Assembly: GCA_012727555.1 (NCBI GenBank)
Contig: JAAYGT010000029.1
Span: forward strand, 1 to 46,769
Direction of reading: 5' to 3'
From: Alcaligenaceae bacterium
GTDB lineage: Bacteria > Pseudomonadota > Gammaproteobacteria > Burkholderiales > Burkholderiaceae_B
DNA: 46,769 nt
The position numbers and the translations under genes are program-made. Below the pieces are notes generated by a model that was given only the letters and a program-made list of their open reading frames with translations, did not search any database and was not told the origin of the DNA. Of this stretch, positions 27,849 through 36,891 are shown piece after piece (position 1 is the first letter of the stretch; every line of letters starts with the position of its first letter).

Positions 27849-28874
27849 TCATACGGTCGAGGGTGTGCCCTCAAGGGTGTGCAGGCGTCGTTTCAGCCAG
27901 GGCTGCTCAATGTAGTGCCACGATAGCCAGGCGGCTGCCCAGGTCAGGGCGACGGTGGCAAACAGACTGATCCAGGGCGCAAGGGCAAAGGCGCCTTTGG
28001 CAATGAGCAATTGGGCAATCGGAAAATGGTAAAGGTAGATACCATACGAAACATCGCCGAATTTTCCAAGATTCAAGTCGCGGCATGCAGACGTTGACAG
28101 GAAAATCACGATCACGGCGTAGGCGATCGGATCCAGCAAAAGACGTGCATAGGGCGAACTGATGGCAAACAGGCCAATCAGTGTGGCCAGCGCAAGCCAG
28201 CGCAGATGCTGCATGAGCACAGGCACGGTGGCCAGTAGGGCGCCTGTACAGAAGTAAGCCAGTTGGCCTGGAAATTGCCGTGCCAGTTCGGCCGCCTGGG
28301 CCCCCTCGTACTGGTACCTGAAATAATAGACCCAGGCAACGCTTGCCAGATAGAGCACCAGGAACATCAGTGCCGGGTGTGATTTGCGTGCCAGATACAC
28401 CATGAACGGCACACAGGCGTACAGCATCACTTCGATCTTGATGGTCCAGAGTGATCCGTTCAGTGCGGGCAAGGCGTTCTGTTCCAGGGCGCCCGGCAGC
28501 CCTGGTTGCAGAAAATTCAGAAAAACCAGGTTGCTGGCAAGGTAGCGCCATGTTTGGCCTGAAAGGAAGAATTCGGTTAAAGGCAGGTGGGTGGTGATGG
28601 TGCCGATCAGCAGGCAGAACAGAATGACGCAGAGATACCCCGGATAAATACGTCGAGCCCTTTTTTCAATATAGTTTCCCAGGCTTTTGCTGGACAGATA
28701 GCTTTTGGTAACCAGAAAACCGCTGATTGCAAAGAAGCCCTTGACAGCAAAATTGGAGTTGAACACGACTTCAAGAAACCGGAACTCCGGCAGTTGTGTC
28801 AGGGAGCCGATGTGTGAAAGGGTGACGATCAGGGCCAACCCGATACGAACGCCATCAAAGTTATTCTTGTCCAT
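27849..28874 (-). CDS. Acyltransferase 3 family membrane protein
   Basis: This is a 341-residue polytopic protein of the acyltransferase 3 (OafA/NodX-like) family. These proteins move acetyl or other acyl groups onto extracytoplasmic sugars of LPS O-antigen or other polysaccharides. About ten hydrophobic helices are predicted. The N-terminal FDGVRIGLALIVTLSHIG segment has the conserved Arg and His of the family, and GFFAISGFLVTKSYL and the RARRIYPGY loop are typical. The acceptor cannot be named from sequence, and no sugar-nucleotide or O-antigen genes lie nearby. It is the last gene of a compact minus-strand series after mgtE (34-base gap), so it may be read from further upstream. Confidence 0.88.
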   Translation of the reverse strand: MDKNNFDGVRIGLALIVTLSHIGSLTQLPEFRFLEVVFNSNFAVKGFFAISGFLVTKSYLSSKSLGNYIEKRARRIYPGYLCVILFCLLIGTITTHLPLTEFFLSGQTWRYLASNLVFLNFLQPGLPGALEQNALPALNGSLWTIKIEVMLYACVPFMVYLARKSHPALMFLVLYLASVAWVYYFRYQYEGAQAAELARQFPGQLAYFCTGALLATVPVLMQHLRWLALATLIGLFAISSPYARLLLDPIAYAVIVIFLSTSACRDLNLGKFGDVSYGIYLYHFPIAQLLIAKGAFALAPWISLFATVALTWAAAWLSWHYIEQPWLKRRLHTLEGTPSTV

Positions 28875-28908
28875 TCGGTGTGTCGATGTTGTCTGTGAGA
28901 ACGTTGCT

Positions 28909-30387
28909 TCAGATCAGAAACAGTGTGGCCAGGCCCAGGAATACAAAAAAGCCAAGCGAATCGGTGGCAAAAGTGAGCAGTACCGATGAGCCCACGGCAG
29001 GGTCTTTGCCGAAGCGATCCCGCAATATGGGAATCAGGACTCCGAGGGCTGCCCCGATCAGCATGTTTGCAATCATGGCGCCCATCATGACCAGAGCGAT
29101 AGGCAACGAGCCTGAAATGGCCCAGGCAAAGCCTGCCGCCACCAGGCTGCCACAGGCACCCACCAGAAAGGTAACGGTCAGTTCGCGCTTGACCAGTTGA
29201 ATCGTGTTCTTGGCAGAGACACGACCCACGGCAAGTGCCCGGATGATCATGGTCATGGTCTGGTTGCCCGAGTTGCCACCGATACCCGCCACAATCGACA
29301 TGAGAAAGGCGAGAATCACGATATGGCTGACGGTGTCTTCGAAACGTGACGCGACCAGTGACGCGGTGGCCGCCGTGGCCAGGTTGATCAACAGCCAGGG
29401 GGCACGGTTGCGCAAGGCATCAAGTACAGGCGCGAAGATATCTTCTTCCTGCAGGCCGGCGCGTGAAAGTGCCTGTTCTTGAGAGTCTTCCTGAATGACA
29501 TCGACCACTTCGGCAATGGTTACACGGCCGATCAGGCGCCCTTGATCGTCGGTGACTGGTGCGGACACCAGGTCGTAGCGCTCAAAAGCACCCGCCGCTT
29601 CAGCGTCGGAGTCGAGGGGATTGAGCGTGAGGTAATCCGTGACCATGACATCGGAGACCAGTTGCTCGGGTTCGCTGACCAGGAGTGTTGTCAACTTCAG
29701 TGTGCCCTGCAGTTTATCGGTTCGGTCAACCACAAAGATCTGGTCAGTGTGATCAGGCAGTTCGCCCAGGCGTCGCAGGTAGCGCAGCACAACCTCCAGG
29801 GTAACGTCTTCCCGCACGCGTACCATTTCGAAGTCCATGATGGCACCCACGGTATCTTCGGGGTAGCCCATGGCTTCGAGCAACTGGGCACGTTCTGCGT
29901 CCGTCAGGCCTTTCTGCACTTCGGCAATGACTTCAGGGGGGAGGTCAGGGGCCAAGTCAGCGATCTCATCGGCGTCCATCGTGCCCGTGGCTGCGATGAG
30001 GTCGTGGTGGTCCATGGACTGGATCAGCGATTCCCGCGCCCAGTCATCGATTTCAAGCAGAACATCGGCATCGTGTTCTGCACTGACCAGACTCCAGACA
30101 GCCTGTCGTTCATCAACAGGCAGCGATTCCAGAATAAAGGCGATGTCGGCTGGGTGCAGGTCGTTGATGATCGCCTTGATCTCGGCTTCGTGCTGACGAT
30201 GCACCAGACTTTCGAGCAGGTTGGAGCGGTCGTCGTCTTCGTATTGGCGGTGTGTCAGGGATTCGACGACCTCTTGGCGCTTTAGGATGTCCTGCAGTTT
30301 CTGCAGCGCCATGTGAGCGTCTTCGGGGTCAAGGCGCCGCGGGATGACGATGGGTGTGCTTTCGGTCTGCTCGTTCGGGAGAGTCAT
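28909..30387 (-). CDS. mgtE: Magnesium transporter MgtE
   Basis: This is an MgtE-type Mg2+ channel/transporter of 492 residues. It has an N-terminal helical Mg2+-sensing domain (about 40-165, with LHPADIAFILESLP and LAPDLPPEVIAEV repeats), two CBS domains (about 170-295), a plug helix and a five-helix membrane domain (about 325-492) with the pore segment GGNSGNQ. Length and order match characterised MgtE proteins, in which the cytosolic domains close the pore when Mg2+ is high. It lies between an M20 amidohydrolase gene (24 bases upstream) and the acyltransferase gene in a minus-strand series. Confidence 0.95.
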   Translation of the reverse strand: MTLPNEQTESTPIVIPRRLDPEDAHMALQKLQDILKRQEVVESLTHRQYEDDDRSNLLESLVHRQHEAEIKAIINDLHPADIAFILESLPVDERQAVWSLVSAEHDADVLLEIDDWARESLIQSMDHHDLIAATGTMDADEIADLAPDLPPEVIAEVQKGLTDAERAQLLEAMGYPEDTVGAIMDFEMVRVREDVTLEVVLRYLRRLGELPDHTDQIFVVDRTDKLQGTLKLTTLLVSEPEQLVSDVMVTDYLTLNPLDSDAEAAGAFERYDLVSAPVTDDQGRLIGRVTIAEVVDVIQEDSQEQALSRAGLQEEDIFAPVLDALRNRAPWLLINLATAATASLVASRFEDTVSHIVILAFLMSIVAGIGGNSGNQTMTMIIRALAVGRVSAKNTIQLVKRELTVTFLVGACGSLVAAGFAWAISGSLPIALVMMGAMIANMLIGAALGVLIPILRDRFGKDPAVGSSVLLTFATDSLGFFVFLGLATLFLI

Positions 30388-30411
30388 GGGAAGCCTTGGT
30401 GCAGCGTGCGA

Positions 30412-31611
30412 CTAGACGGGTTGTGACAGCCAGCGGCGTGCGAGTTCAACCCAGTAGGTTGCGCCCAGCGGAATCAGGTCATCGTTGAAATCGTAGCTGC
30501 TGTTATGCAGCATGCAGGGGCCTGCGCCGTGTCCGGGCGTGCGGTGATCTCCGGTGCCGTTGCCGATCCAGACATAGCAGCCTGGTTTTTCCTGGAGCAT
30601 GAACGCGAAGTCTTCGGCGCCCATGGAGGGTTCGACAGGCTGGACAAGATGTGTCGGGCCGACGATGTCCTGGATGACATTCGCGCAGAAGTGCGCGGCC
30701 TGGTCGTCGTTGATGGTGGGCGGGTATTTGCGTTCGAACGTCAGTGTGGCTTCGCACCCCATGGCTCGTGCCGTCTGGTTGGCGATGTCCCGCATGCGTT
30801 CTTCGATGAGGTCGAGTGTTGCCGTGGAAAAGGTGCGCACTGTGCCGCGCAACAGTGCATTTTCGGGCACAACGTTGTCGGCCGAGCCTGCATGAATCTG
30901 GGTAATGCTGAGTACGGCGGGATCAAGCGGATTGCGGTTGCGTGTGATGATGCTTTGCAGGCTCTGGGCCACCTGCACAGCAGCCATGACCGGGTCGATA
31001 CCCAGATGCGGCATGCCACCGTGTGCGCCTTTGCCCTGCAGTTCGATGGCAAAGGTGTTGCTTGAGGCCATGATCGGGCCGGGCTTGAGCCCAAAGCTGC
31101 CGACCGCCATGCCAGGCCAGTTGTGCATGCCGAAGACGGCATCCATGGGAAACAGGTTGAACAGCCCGTCGTCGATCATGGCTTTGGCCCCGCTGTGTCC
31201 TTCTTCGGCGGGCTGGAAGATGACATGCACCGTGCCTTCAAAATTGCGGTGATGAGCCAGGTAGCGGGCAGCTGCCAGAAGCATGGCGGTATGGCCGTCG
31301 TGGCCACACGCATGCATGACGCCCGGGTGCTGGCTGGCGTGCGCAAACTGGTTGGATTCCTGCATGGGCAGGGCATCCATGTCGGCCCGCAGGCCAATGG
31401 CCCGGCCGTTGTCGGTTTGACCGTGGATCGTGCCCACAACGCCTGTTTTGCCCAGGCCCCGATGCACGGGAATGCCCCAGCTGGTCAGGGCGTTGGCCAC
31501 CAGTTCGGCCGTTCGGTGTTCCTGGTACGCCAGTTCCGGGTGTGCATGGATATCGCGGCGAATCTGTGCAATTTCATCTTTCCAGTGAAGGATGGGTTCG
31601 GTCAGCTTCAT
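30412..31611 (-). CDS. M20 family amidohydrolase (hippurate hydrolase-like)
   Basis: This metal-dependent amidohydrolase of the M20D group contains enzymes acting on N-acyl or aromatic amino acid conjugates (hippurate, N-acetyl amino acids, IAA conjugates). From ATG 31611 (MKLTEPILHW, GGAG six bases upstream) it is 399 residues. Motifs are RRDIHAHPELAYQE at the N-terminus, GLRADMDALPM, the metal site HACGHDGHTAML, QPAEEG with the catalytic Glu, and GAEDFAFM near the C-terminus. A longer frame from 31839 would overlap the neighbouring phosphatase gene and add 76 unrelated residues. The substrate cannot be assigned. The gene begins 23 bases after the phosphatase gene. Confidence 0.93.
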   Translation of the reverse strand: MKLTEPILHWKDEIAQIRRDIHAHPELAYQEHRTAELVANALTSWGIPVHRGLGKTGVVGTIHGQTDNGRAIGLRADMDALPMQESNQFAHASQHPGVMHACGHDGHTAMLLAAARYLAHHRNFEGTVHVIFQPAEEGHSGAKAMIDDGLFNLFPMDAVFGMHNWPGMAVGSFGLKPGPIMASSNTFAIELQGKGAHGGMPHLGIDPVMAAVQVAQSLQSIITRNRNPLDPAVLSITQIHAGSADNVVPENALLRGTVRTFSTATLDLIEERMRDIANQTARAMGCEATLTFERKYPPTINDDQAAHFCANVIQDIVGPTHLVQPVEPSMGAEDFAFMLQEKPGCYVWIGNGTGDHRTPGHGAGPCMLHNSSYDFNDDLIPLGATYWVELARRWLSQPV

Positions 31612-31634
31612 GCTGTTCTCCAGGGGGGCAAGGT

Positions 31635-32480
31635 TCAGAGGCTCAGGTACGGTTGTATCATGCGGTACAGGCTTTGTCCGATGACCGCATTGCCGGAATA
31701 GATGTTTCCCTTGCGTGGCCAGGCTTCCTGGTGGTGCAGGTCGTTGGCGATGCCTCCGGCCTCGCGCACAATCAGGGTGCCTGCAGCAACGTCCCAGGGG
31801 GCGAGGCCCATTTCCCAGTAGCCATCGTAGCGGCCGCACGCAACCCAGGCCAGGTCGAGGGCGGCCGCGCCCAGGCGGCGCACACCCCGTGTTGAATGAA
31901 TGGCCTGGTCCAGCATGGGCATGTACTGGCTTTCGAAGGAAAAGTCACGAAACGGCAGGCCGGTGGCCAGCAGGGCGTGCTCAAGGGACTGGGTTGTGGA
32001 GCACTGCAGGCGATGGCCATTGAGCCAGGCGCCCGAACCGAGCAGGCCTGTGAACAATTCTTCGCGGCAAAGGTCATAGACAACACCGACCACCGGGGTG
32101 TCGGCCTGCAGGGGGGCTGCGCCGTTGATGCAGGTGCCGGCATGTGCAACCAGCGCGATCGATACCGCATAATGCGGAATGCCGTGCAGGAAGTTGGTGG
32201 TACCATCGAGCGGATCAATATACCAGGTGGCTTTTCCGTGAGTCTGGCCGCCGCTTTCCTCGGCGACAATGCCCAGTTCGGGCGTGCGTTCCCTCAGGAT
32301 TTCCAGTACGGCATTTTCGGCTTCGCGGTCTGCCTGCGACACCAGGTCATTGCGCATTTTGGTGTCAATGACCAGTTCGCCGCGATTTGCGGCATAGGCC
32401 TGAAGAATGGCCGCACCCGCATGCGCGGCTGTCACGGCGGTTTCCAGGTACGAAGTGATGGGGAAGGTGTCAGTATGCAT
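31635..32480 (-). CDS. suhB: Inositol monophosphatase family protein (SuhB-like)
   Basis: This Mg2+-dependent phosphatase of the inositol monophosphatase family is 281 residues from ATG 32480. Metal-binding motifs are E74-E75-S-G-G, D89-P-L-D92-G-T-T-N-F and the C-terminal WDVAAGTLIVREAGG. ALDLAWVACGRYDGYWE lies in between. SuhB in E. coli also works in rRNA antitermination with Nus factors. Whether this protein does so cannot be told. A TTG at 32504 is an alternative start, but ATG 32480 gives the usual N-terminal length. The gene heads a minus-strand series (phosphatase, M20, mgtE, acyltransferase) and is divergent from mnmC. Confidence 0.9.
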   Translation of the reverse strand: MHTDTFPITSYLETAVTAAHAGAAILQAYAANRGELVIDTKMRNDLVSQADREAENAVLEILRERTPELGIVAEESGGQTHGKATWYIDPLDGTTNFLHGIPHYAVSIALVAHAGTCINGAAPLQADTPVVGVVYDLCREELFTGLLGSGAWLNGHRLQCSTTQSLEHALLATGLPFRDFSFESQYMPMLDQAIHSTRGVRRLGAAALDLAWVACGRYDGYWEMGLAPWDVAAGTLIVREAGGIANDLHHQEAWPRKGNIYSGNAVIGQSLYRMIQPYLSL

Positions 32481-32566
32481 GCCGTTTGATGCCTTGAAAC
32501 GCAAGTGCCGTAGGTATGTGCGCGATTGTACGTTATCAATTATGTCTTTTTGTGGTTGAACAGGTT

Positions 32567-34444
32567 GTGGCTGAACTCTCTGAATCCCTGACCCCCGCTT
32601 CGCTCGTTTTTGATGCCCAAGGGGTTCCGTTCAGTGCGGCGTATGGGGATATCTATCGCCCCAATGCCAATCCCCTGGCCCAGGCCCACCATGTTTTTCT
32701 GCGTGGCAACGGCTTGCCTGGGCGGTGGCAGGGTAAAACCAGCTTCACGGTCTGCGAAACAGGTTTTGGTCTGGGGCACAATTTTCTTGCTCTTTGGCAG
32801 GCGTGGCGTGAAGATCCTGACCGTTGTGCCAGGCTGCATGTGGTGTCCTTCGAGGCGCACCCCTTCAGCCCGGATGACATGGCGCGTTATGTTCAGGGGG
32901 CTTTTGCCGGCGAGACGCTGGCGCGAGGTCTTGAGCTTGCCCGTGCCTGGCCTGTGCCGCTGCCCGGGGTTCATCGGCTCGAATTCGAACAGGGTGCGTT
33001 GACGCTCACGGTGTTGTTCGGCCCTGTCGAGCGCATGGCACGCCAGGCCAGTGCGCGTGCAGACGCTTTTTTTCTCGACGGATTTTCACCACGTGTCAAT
33101 CCGGCCATGTGGTCGCCGGCATTGTTCAGTCAGTTGGTGCGTCTTGCAACACCGGGGGCAACTGCGGCAACGTGGTGCACGGCAGGGCATGTGCGGCGCG
33201 CGCTGCAAGACAGCGGTTTTCTGGTGCAGCGCGAACCAGGCTACGGTCCCAAGCGTCACATGACCACCGCACGGTTGCGCGATGGTTTGGGGCAATCAAT
33301 CGCTCTTTGTTCCGGCGCGTTGAGCGTGGCGGTTGTTGGTGCGGGGATTGCCTCTGCGGGCATCGTGCATGCCTTGGTCAGGCGCGGGCATCAGGTGACG
33401 GTTGTTGATCCGGTGCTGGGGCAAGGGCTGGGTGGTACCCACAAGGGCCACCGTGCGGTCGCGGTCTCTCCCCAGTTCAACAAGACGGATGACATCAAGG
33501 CACGGCTGTCCCGTGCCGGTGTGCTGCGCAGCGCACAGGTTTGGCAGCAACTGGCACCCGGTGCCCGCCCTCGTGTGTGTGGCACCTTGTATCCAGCCCG
33601 GACGGTACAGGACGTCACCCTGCACCAGGCTGCCCTGAAGAAGCTGGCCTTGCCCGTAGCGTGGGTCTGCTGGCTTGATCCCCTTCAGGCTCGAGCACGG
33701 GTCGGGGTCGATGTCCCTTACGGCGGTGTGTGGTTTCCGTTTGGTCAGCAGGTTTTCCCCGAGCCATTGCTTGCCGCCGTGTTCGGGGCGGCGGGTGTAA
33801 CCTGCCTGCCTGTGCGTGTTGCTGCATTGCAGCCCGGCGCGGCACACGGGTGGTCGCTGCTTGCCGAGGATGGCCGTGTGCTGGCGCAGGCTGACCGGGT
33901 AATTCTGGCCAATGCCCTGGGGGCAGGCCGGCTTCTGGAAACGGTGCATAATGCAGCGAACTTTCCCCGACTGGCCAATGCCACGCCATTGGCCGGCGAG
34001 GTGTACGACTATCCAGCGTACCCGGCCAGTCCGCCCGCCGCCATTATTGCCGGCAATGGTTACTGGTTGCCTGCCGTGAACGGCTACCCGCTGGTTGGTA
34101 GTACTTATCGCCGCCACGGCGAGCCGGCCCCGCTGACACAGGCGGGCCGCGATGAGGTATTCGACAAAGTGCGTGCCCTGGTGCCCGCCTCCAGCACGTG
34201 GCTGGCACCCGCCGGTGCACCTTCCGGGGCCGTAAGCGGTTGGTCTGGTTGGCGGGCCAGTGTTCCGGATCGTTTGCCGGTCATTGGCCCGGTCAGCGGG
34301 CTCCCGGGGCTCTGGGTGGCTGCCGCCTATGCTTCACGCGGGTTTACATGGTCTGCGCTGGCCGGCGATCTGCTGGCGGCCGACTGGTTCCACGAACCTC
34401 TGCCGCTTGAGCGTGAGCTCATGAACCGACTCGCTGTGCGCTAG
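32567..34444 (+). CDS. mnmC: Bifunctional tRNA mnm5s2U34 enzyme MnmC
   Basis: MnmC carries out the last two steps of mnm5s2U synthesis at the wobble base of tRNAs such as tRNA-Lys, -Glu and -Gln. The N-terminal half is the SAM methyltransferase (VCETGFGLGHNFL, FFLDGFSPRVNPAMWS). The C-terminal half is the FAD-dependent oxidase that removes the carboxymethyl group (VAVVGAGIASAGIVHALVRRG). I chose GTG 32567 because the encoded N-terminus (VAELSESLTPASLVFDAQG) then lies the usual about 30 residues before YGDIY, giving 625 residues. An in-frame ATG at 32516 would leave little room for promoters between it and the divergent phosphatase gene. A tRNA-Lys(UUU) gene, a likely substrate, lies 3.4 kb downstream. 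Confidence 0.92.
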   Translation: MAELSESLTPASLVFDAQGVPFSAAYGDIYRPNANPLAQAHHVFLRGNGLPGRWQGKTSFTVCETGFGLGHNFLALWQAWREDPDRCARLHVVSFEAHPFSPDDMARYVQGAFAGETLARGLELARAWPVPLPGVHRLEFEQGALTLTVLFGPVERMARQASARADAFFLDGFSPRVNPAMWSPALFSQLVRLATPGATAATWCTAGHVRRALQDSGFLVQREPGYGPKRHMTTARLRDGLGQSIALCSGALSVAVVGAGIASAGIVHALVRRGHQVTVVDPVLGQGLGGTHKGHRAVAVSPQFNKTDDIKARLSRAGVLRSAQVWQQLAPGARPRVCGTLYPARTVQDVTLHQAALKKLALPVAWVCWLDPLQARARVGVDVPYGGVWFPFGQQVFPEPLLAAVFGAAGVTCLPVRVAALQPGAAHGWSLLAEDGRVLAQADRVILANALGAGRLLETVHNAANFPRLANATPLAGEVYDYPAYPASPPAAIIAGNGYWLPAVNGYPLVGSTYRRHGEPAPLTQAGRDEVFDKVRALVPASSTWLAPAGAPSGAVSGWSGWRASVPDRLPVIGPVSGLPGLWVAAAYASRGFTWSALAGDLLAADWFHEPLPLERELMNRLAVR

Positions 34445-34561
34445 GCTGGCCGCCAGCCCGCAGATTGGTATATCTTTATGGGTTGTTTGTGATGCAAGGT
34501 CGGTAACCTGGCGTATTATTTGATCGAAAACTGCCACACCATTTTGTTTTATGGCCTAAAT

Positions 34562-34582
34562 CCGTCAAAATAACGGTTTTTT
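34562..34582 (+). terminator. Weak terminator-like hairpin before the GH31-like gene
   Basis: CCGT (34562-34565) and ACGG (34573-34576) can pair around a seven-base loop, followed by six T residues. The stem is only four pairs, so it may end mnmC transcripts inefficiently or form part of the next gene's leader. Confidence 0.3.
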
Positions 34583-34616
34583 GAATGCTTTTGGGTTTAG
34601 CCCCGAGGATTGCGCT

Positions 34617-36836
34617 GTGCCGCCCAAGTCTGACCCTGACACGTTTTCACCCCTTAATGCCCTGGATTTCCTGGCATCGAAGTCGACCAGTGTCGATTTT
34701 TCCGTGCCCGAATCGGGTTTGCTCATTCGTATCGAAGCGCATGCTCCCGGCGTGTTTCGCGTTCGCGCGGGTACGCCTTCCGTTGTTTCTCCGGAAAAAA
34801 TCACTGCACGCGCACAAGCCCATACAGACATGCTGCTGGCCCGCCATGAACCGGTTGGCGAGCTCGTTGTAACTTCGGCTGTGTCACCTCCTTTGCATGG
34901 CTGGCGTCTTGAGCAGGGTGATGCTGCGCTTGAGCTCGTGCGCGAGTCCATGGGGGTGTCGCTGTACAGGGGGAGCGAATGCGTACTGGGCGCCGAACCG
35001 TGCTCTCTGGTGCATTGCAATAATCCGCAGTCACCCGATGTCTGGCAGTGGCAATGGCATCTGCATCCTGATGACTGTCTTCATGGGGGGGCGCTGGGGG
35101 TTGCCGATCTCGACCATCGCGGGTCGCGCCATGTGTCCGATGTGCCGGCCGACAATGCCGTGTCATTGCTCTGGAGCACTCGGGGCTGGGGGGTCTATTT
35201 CAACACCTTCAGCCGTGTCGAGTACGATCTTGGCGCTACAGATCCCGACTTGTTCCGCGTTCGGGTTCATGACAGCCTGCTTGATGTTTTCATTTTCGTG
35301 GGGGAGCCTGCAGAAATCATCAATCAGTACACTGCGCTTACGGGGCGCGCCGGTCAGCCGGGGCTTTGGCCCATGGGGGTGTGGCTCGATCAGCTGCCGG
35401 GTCAGGCCGTTTCCGAGACGCTGGGTATTGCCAGGCAGTTCCGCGAGCGGCATCTGGGGCTCGATGCCATCCGGCTTGCTGCGCCGGCTCCTTTTGGTTT
35501 CCAGCCCGACAAAGCCGTTATCGAATGGGACGCTTCACGGGTTGCCAGTGCCCGCGACCTGTTTTCCGATTTTCAGTCATTGAATGTGCAACTGGCTGCA
35601 CCAACCTTCCCCGGGGTGCTGCATGGCACTGGTTTGTTCGATGAATGGGAAGACCGTGGCTGGTTGTTGATCAACGATGACGACGGACTGGCGTTTGTGT
35701 TTCCGGGGTGTGAAATTACGGGTGGGCGGTCCTTCGGGCTGCTTGACCTGACTCACAAAGATGTCTACAAATTATGGTCGGAGCGTTTGCGCCAGATGTT
35801 CGACGACGGTCTCGGTGCGCCGGTTTGCGATGCCCGTTTCGATATCCCCGATACGGTCACCGCGCGTGGTGGCGAATGCGGTGCTGTGCTGCGCACCCAG
35901 TATCCCTTGCTCGTGCGCAAAGCCCTTTTCGATGCCTTCGCCGGGCACAAGACACCCCAGGAAGGCGTGGTGCTCAGTGCCGATCTTTTCCCGGCTGTCC
36001 AGCGTTTTGCGTGGCAATCGGGGCCCGGGCTAGGGAATGACTGGGATGCCATGGCGCTCTCATTGCGTCAGGCGTTGTCCTTGGGTGATGCGGGTATTCC
36101 ATTGCACATGCAGCGTCTTGGTTCATACGCACATTCTGTTCAGCCCATGACACCTGAACTGTATTTGCGCTGGCTGGCCATGTGCGTATTTTCAGGTAAT
36201 TTCAGTTTTCAGGGGCATCCGGCGCTTTTGCCGGATGCCTTCGATGATGCCACCCAGGCCTGCGTGCAGCATTGGTTGCAGTGGCGCTACCGTCTGGTGC
36301 CCTACGTGTTGGGCATTCTTGAAGACGCTGTTCGTACGGGGTTGCCGGTGCAGCGTTCAATGGCGCTTGCGTTCCCGTCGGATCCCATGGCCCAGGCCTG
36401 GGATACCCAGTACATGTTCGGTCCGGCCTTGCTGGTGGCCCCTGTCATGCAGTCGGGCTCGCAGGTTCGTGTTTATCTGCCGGAAGGTTCTGCATGGTGG
36501 GATCTGAATACCGGTTGGCGCTACGAAGGTGGAACCGTCTGGACGCTTGATGTCGGGCTCGATTCCATCCCTGTGTTTGGCCGTGAGGGCCATATGCTGT
36601 GTCTGGGGCCCGCGACTGAAAGCACCTCTGATTTCAATTCGGCTCGTTTGCTCGAAGAGGTCTGGATGTTTGGCATGCCCGAGCATAGCCCGGTCGTCAT
36701 GCGCAACAAGATCCGTGTCATGCAAATGCAGGGTTCCAGCTATATCAAGGGTCTCGAAGGCTTGAAGATCCTTCCCTCGGAAGGGTTGGAGGTCAAGCGC
36801 CGTGGTGCCGAAGTGCGCATTTCAAGGGCGCGCTGA
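34617..36836 (+). CDS. GH31-like protein with degenerate active site
   Basis: The 739-residue protein follows the layout of glycoside hydrolase family 31 (alpha-glucosidase/alpha-xylosidase): an N-terminal beta-sandwich (about 20-245), a (beta/alpha)8 barrel from about 250 (LWPMGVWLDQLPGQAVSETL...) and C-terminal beta domains with the typical MFGPALLVAPV and YLPEGSAWWDLNTG strings. The usual nucleophile motif (DFGE or DMNE) is CDARFDIP with D405 at the matching place. The acid/base motif W-x-GD reads WQSGPGLGND (W466 on) with no Asp at the expected position, and the DIGGF segment reads MQRLGSY. It may be inactive or have changed specificity. GTG 34617 is chosen because GAGGA (34605-34609) lies seven bases upstream. 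It has no nearby sugar genes. Confidence 0.75.
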   Translation: MPPKSDPDTFSPLNALDFLASKSTSVDFSVPESGLLIRIEAHAPGVFRVRAGTPSVVSPEKITARAQAHTDMLLARHEPVGELVVTSAVSPPLHGWRLEQGDAALELVRESMGVSLYRGSECVLGAEPCSLVHCNNPQSPDVWQWQWHLHPDDCLHGGALGVADLDHRGSRHVSDVPADNAVSLLWSTRGWGVYFNTFSRVEYDLGATDPDLFRVRVHDSLLDVFIFVGEPAEIINQYTALTGRAGQPGLWPMGVWLDQLPGQAVSETLGIARQFRERHLGLDAIRLAAPAPFGFQPDKAVIEWDASRVASARDLFSDFQSLNVQLAAPTFPGVLHGTGLFDEWEDRGWLLINDDDGLAFVFPGCEITGGRSFGLLDLTHKDVYKLWSERLRQMFDDGLGAPVCDARFDIPDTVTARGGECGAVLRTQYPLLVRKALFDAFAGHKTPQEGVVLSADLFPAVQRFAWQSGPGLGNDWDAMALSLRQALSLGDAGIPLHMQRLGSYAHSVQPMTPELYLRWLAMCVFSGNFSFQGHPALLPDAFDDATQACVQHWLQWRYRLVPYVLGILEDAVRTGLPVQRSMALAFPSDPMAQAWDTQYMFGPALLVAPVMQSGSQVRVYLPEGSAWWDLNTGWRYEGGTVWTLDVGLDSIPVFGREGHMLCLGPATESTSDFNSARLLEEVWMFGMPEHSPVVMRNKIRVMQMQGSSYIKGLEGLKILPSEGLEVKRRGAEVRISRAR

Positions 36837-36891
36837 TCAGTCGGCACAGCAGGTTTCGTGGTGTTCGGCAGCCCGTTGGTGGTTGATGCTG

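Noticed and set aside
31612-31839. Longer start for the M20 amidohydrolase
   Set aside because: The extra 76 residues come from the phosphatase gene in another frame, and the ATG at 31611 has a good ribosome site.
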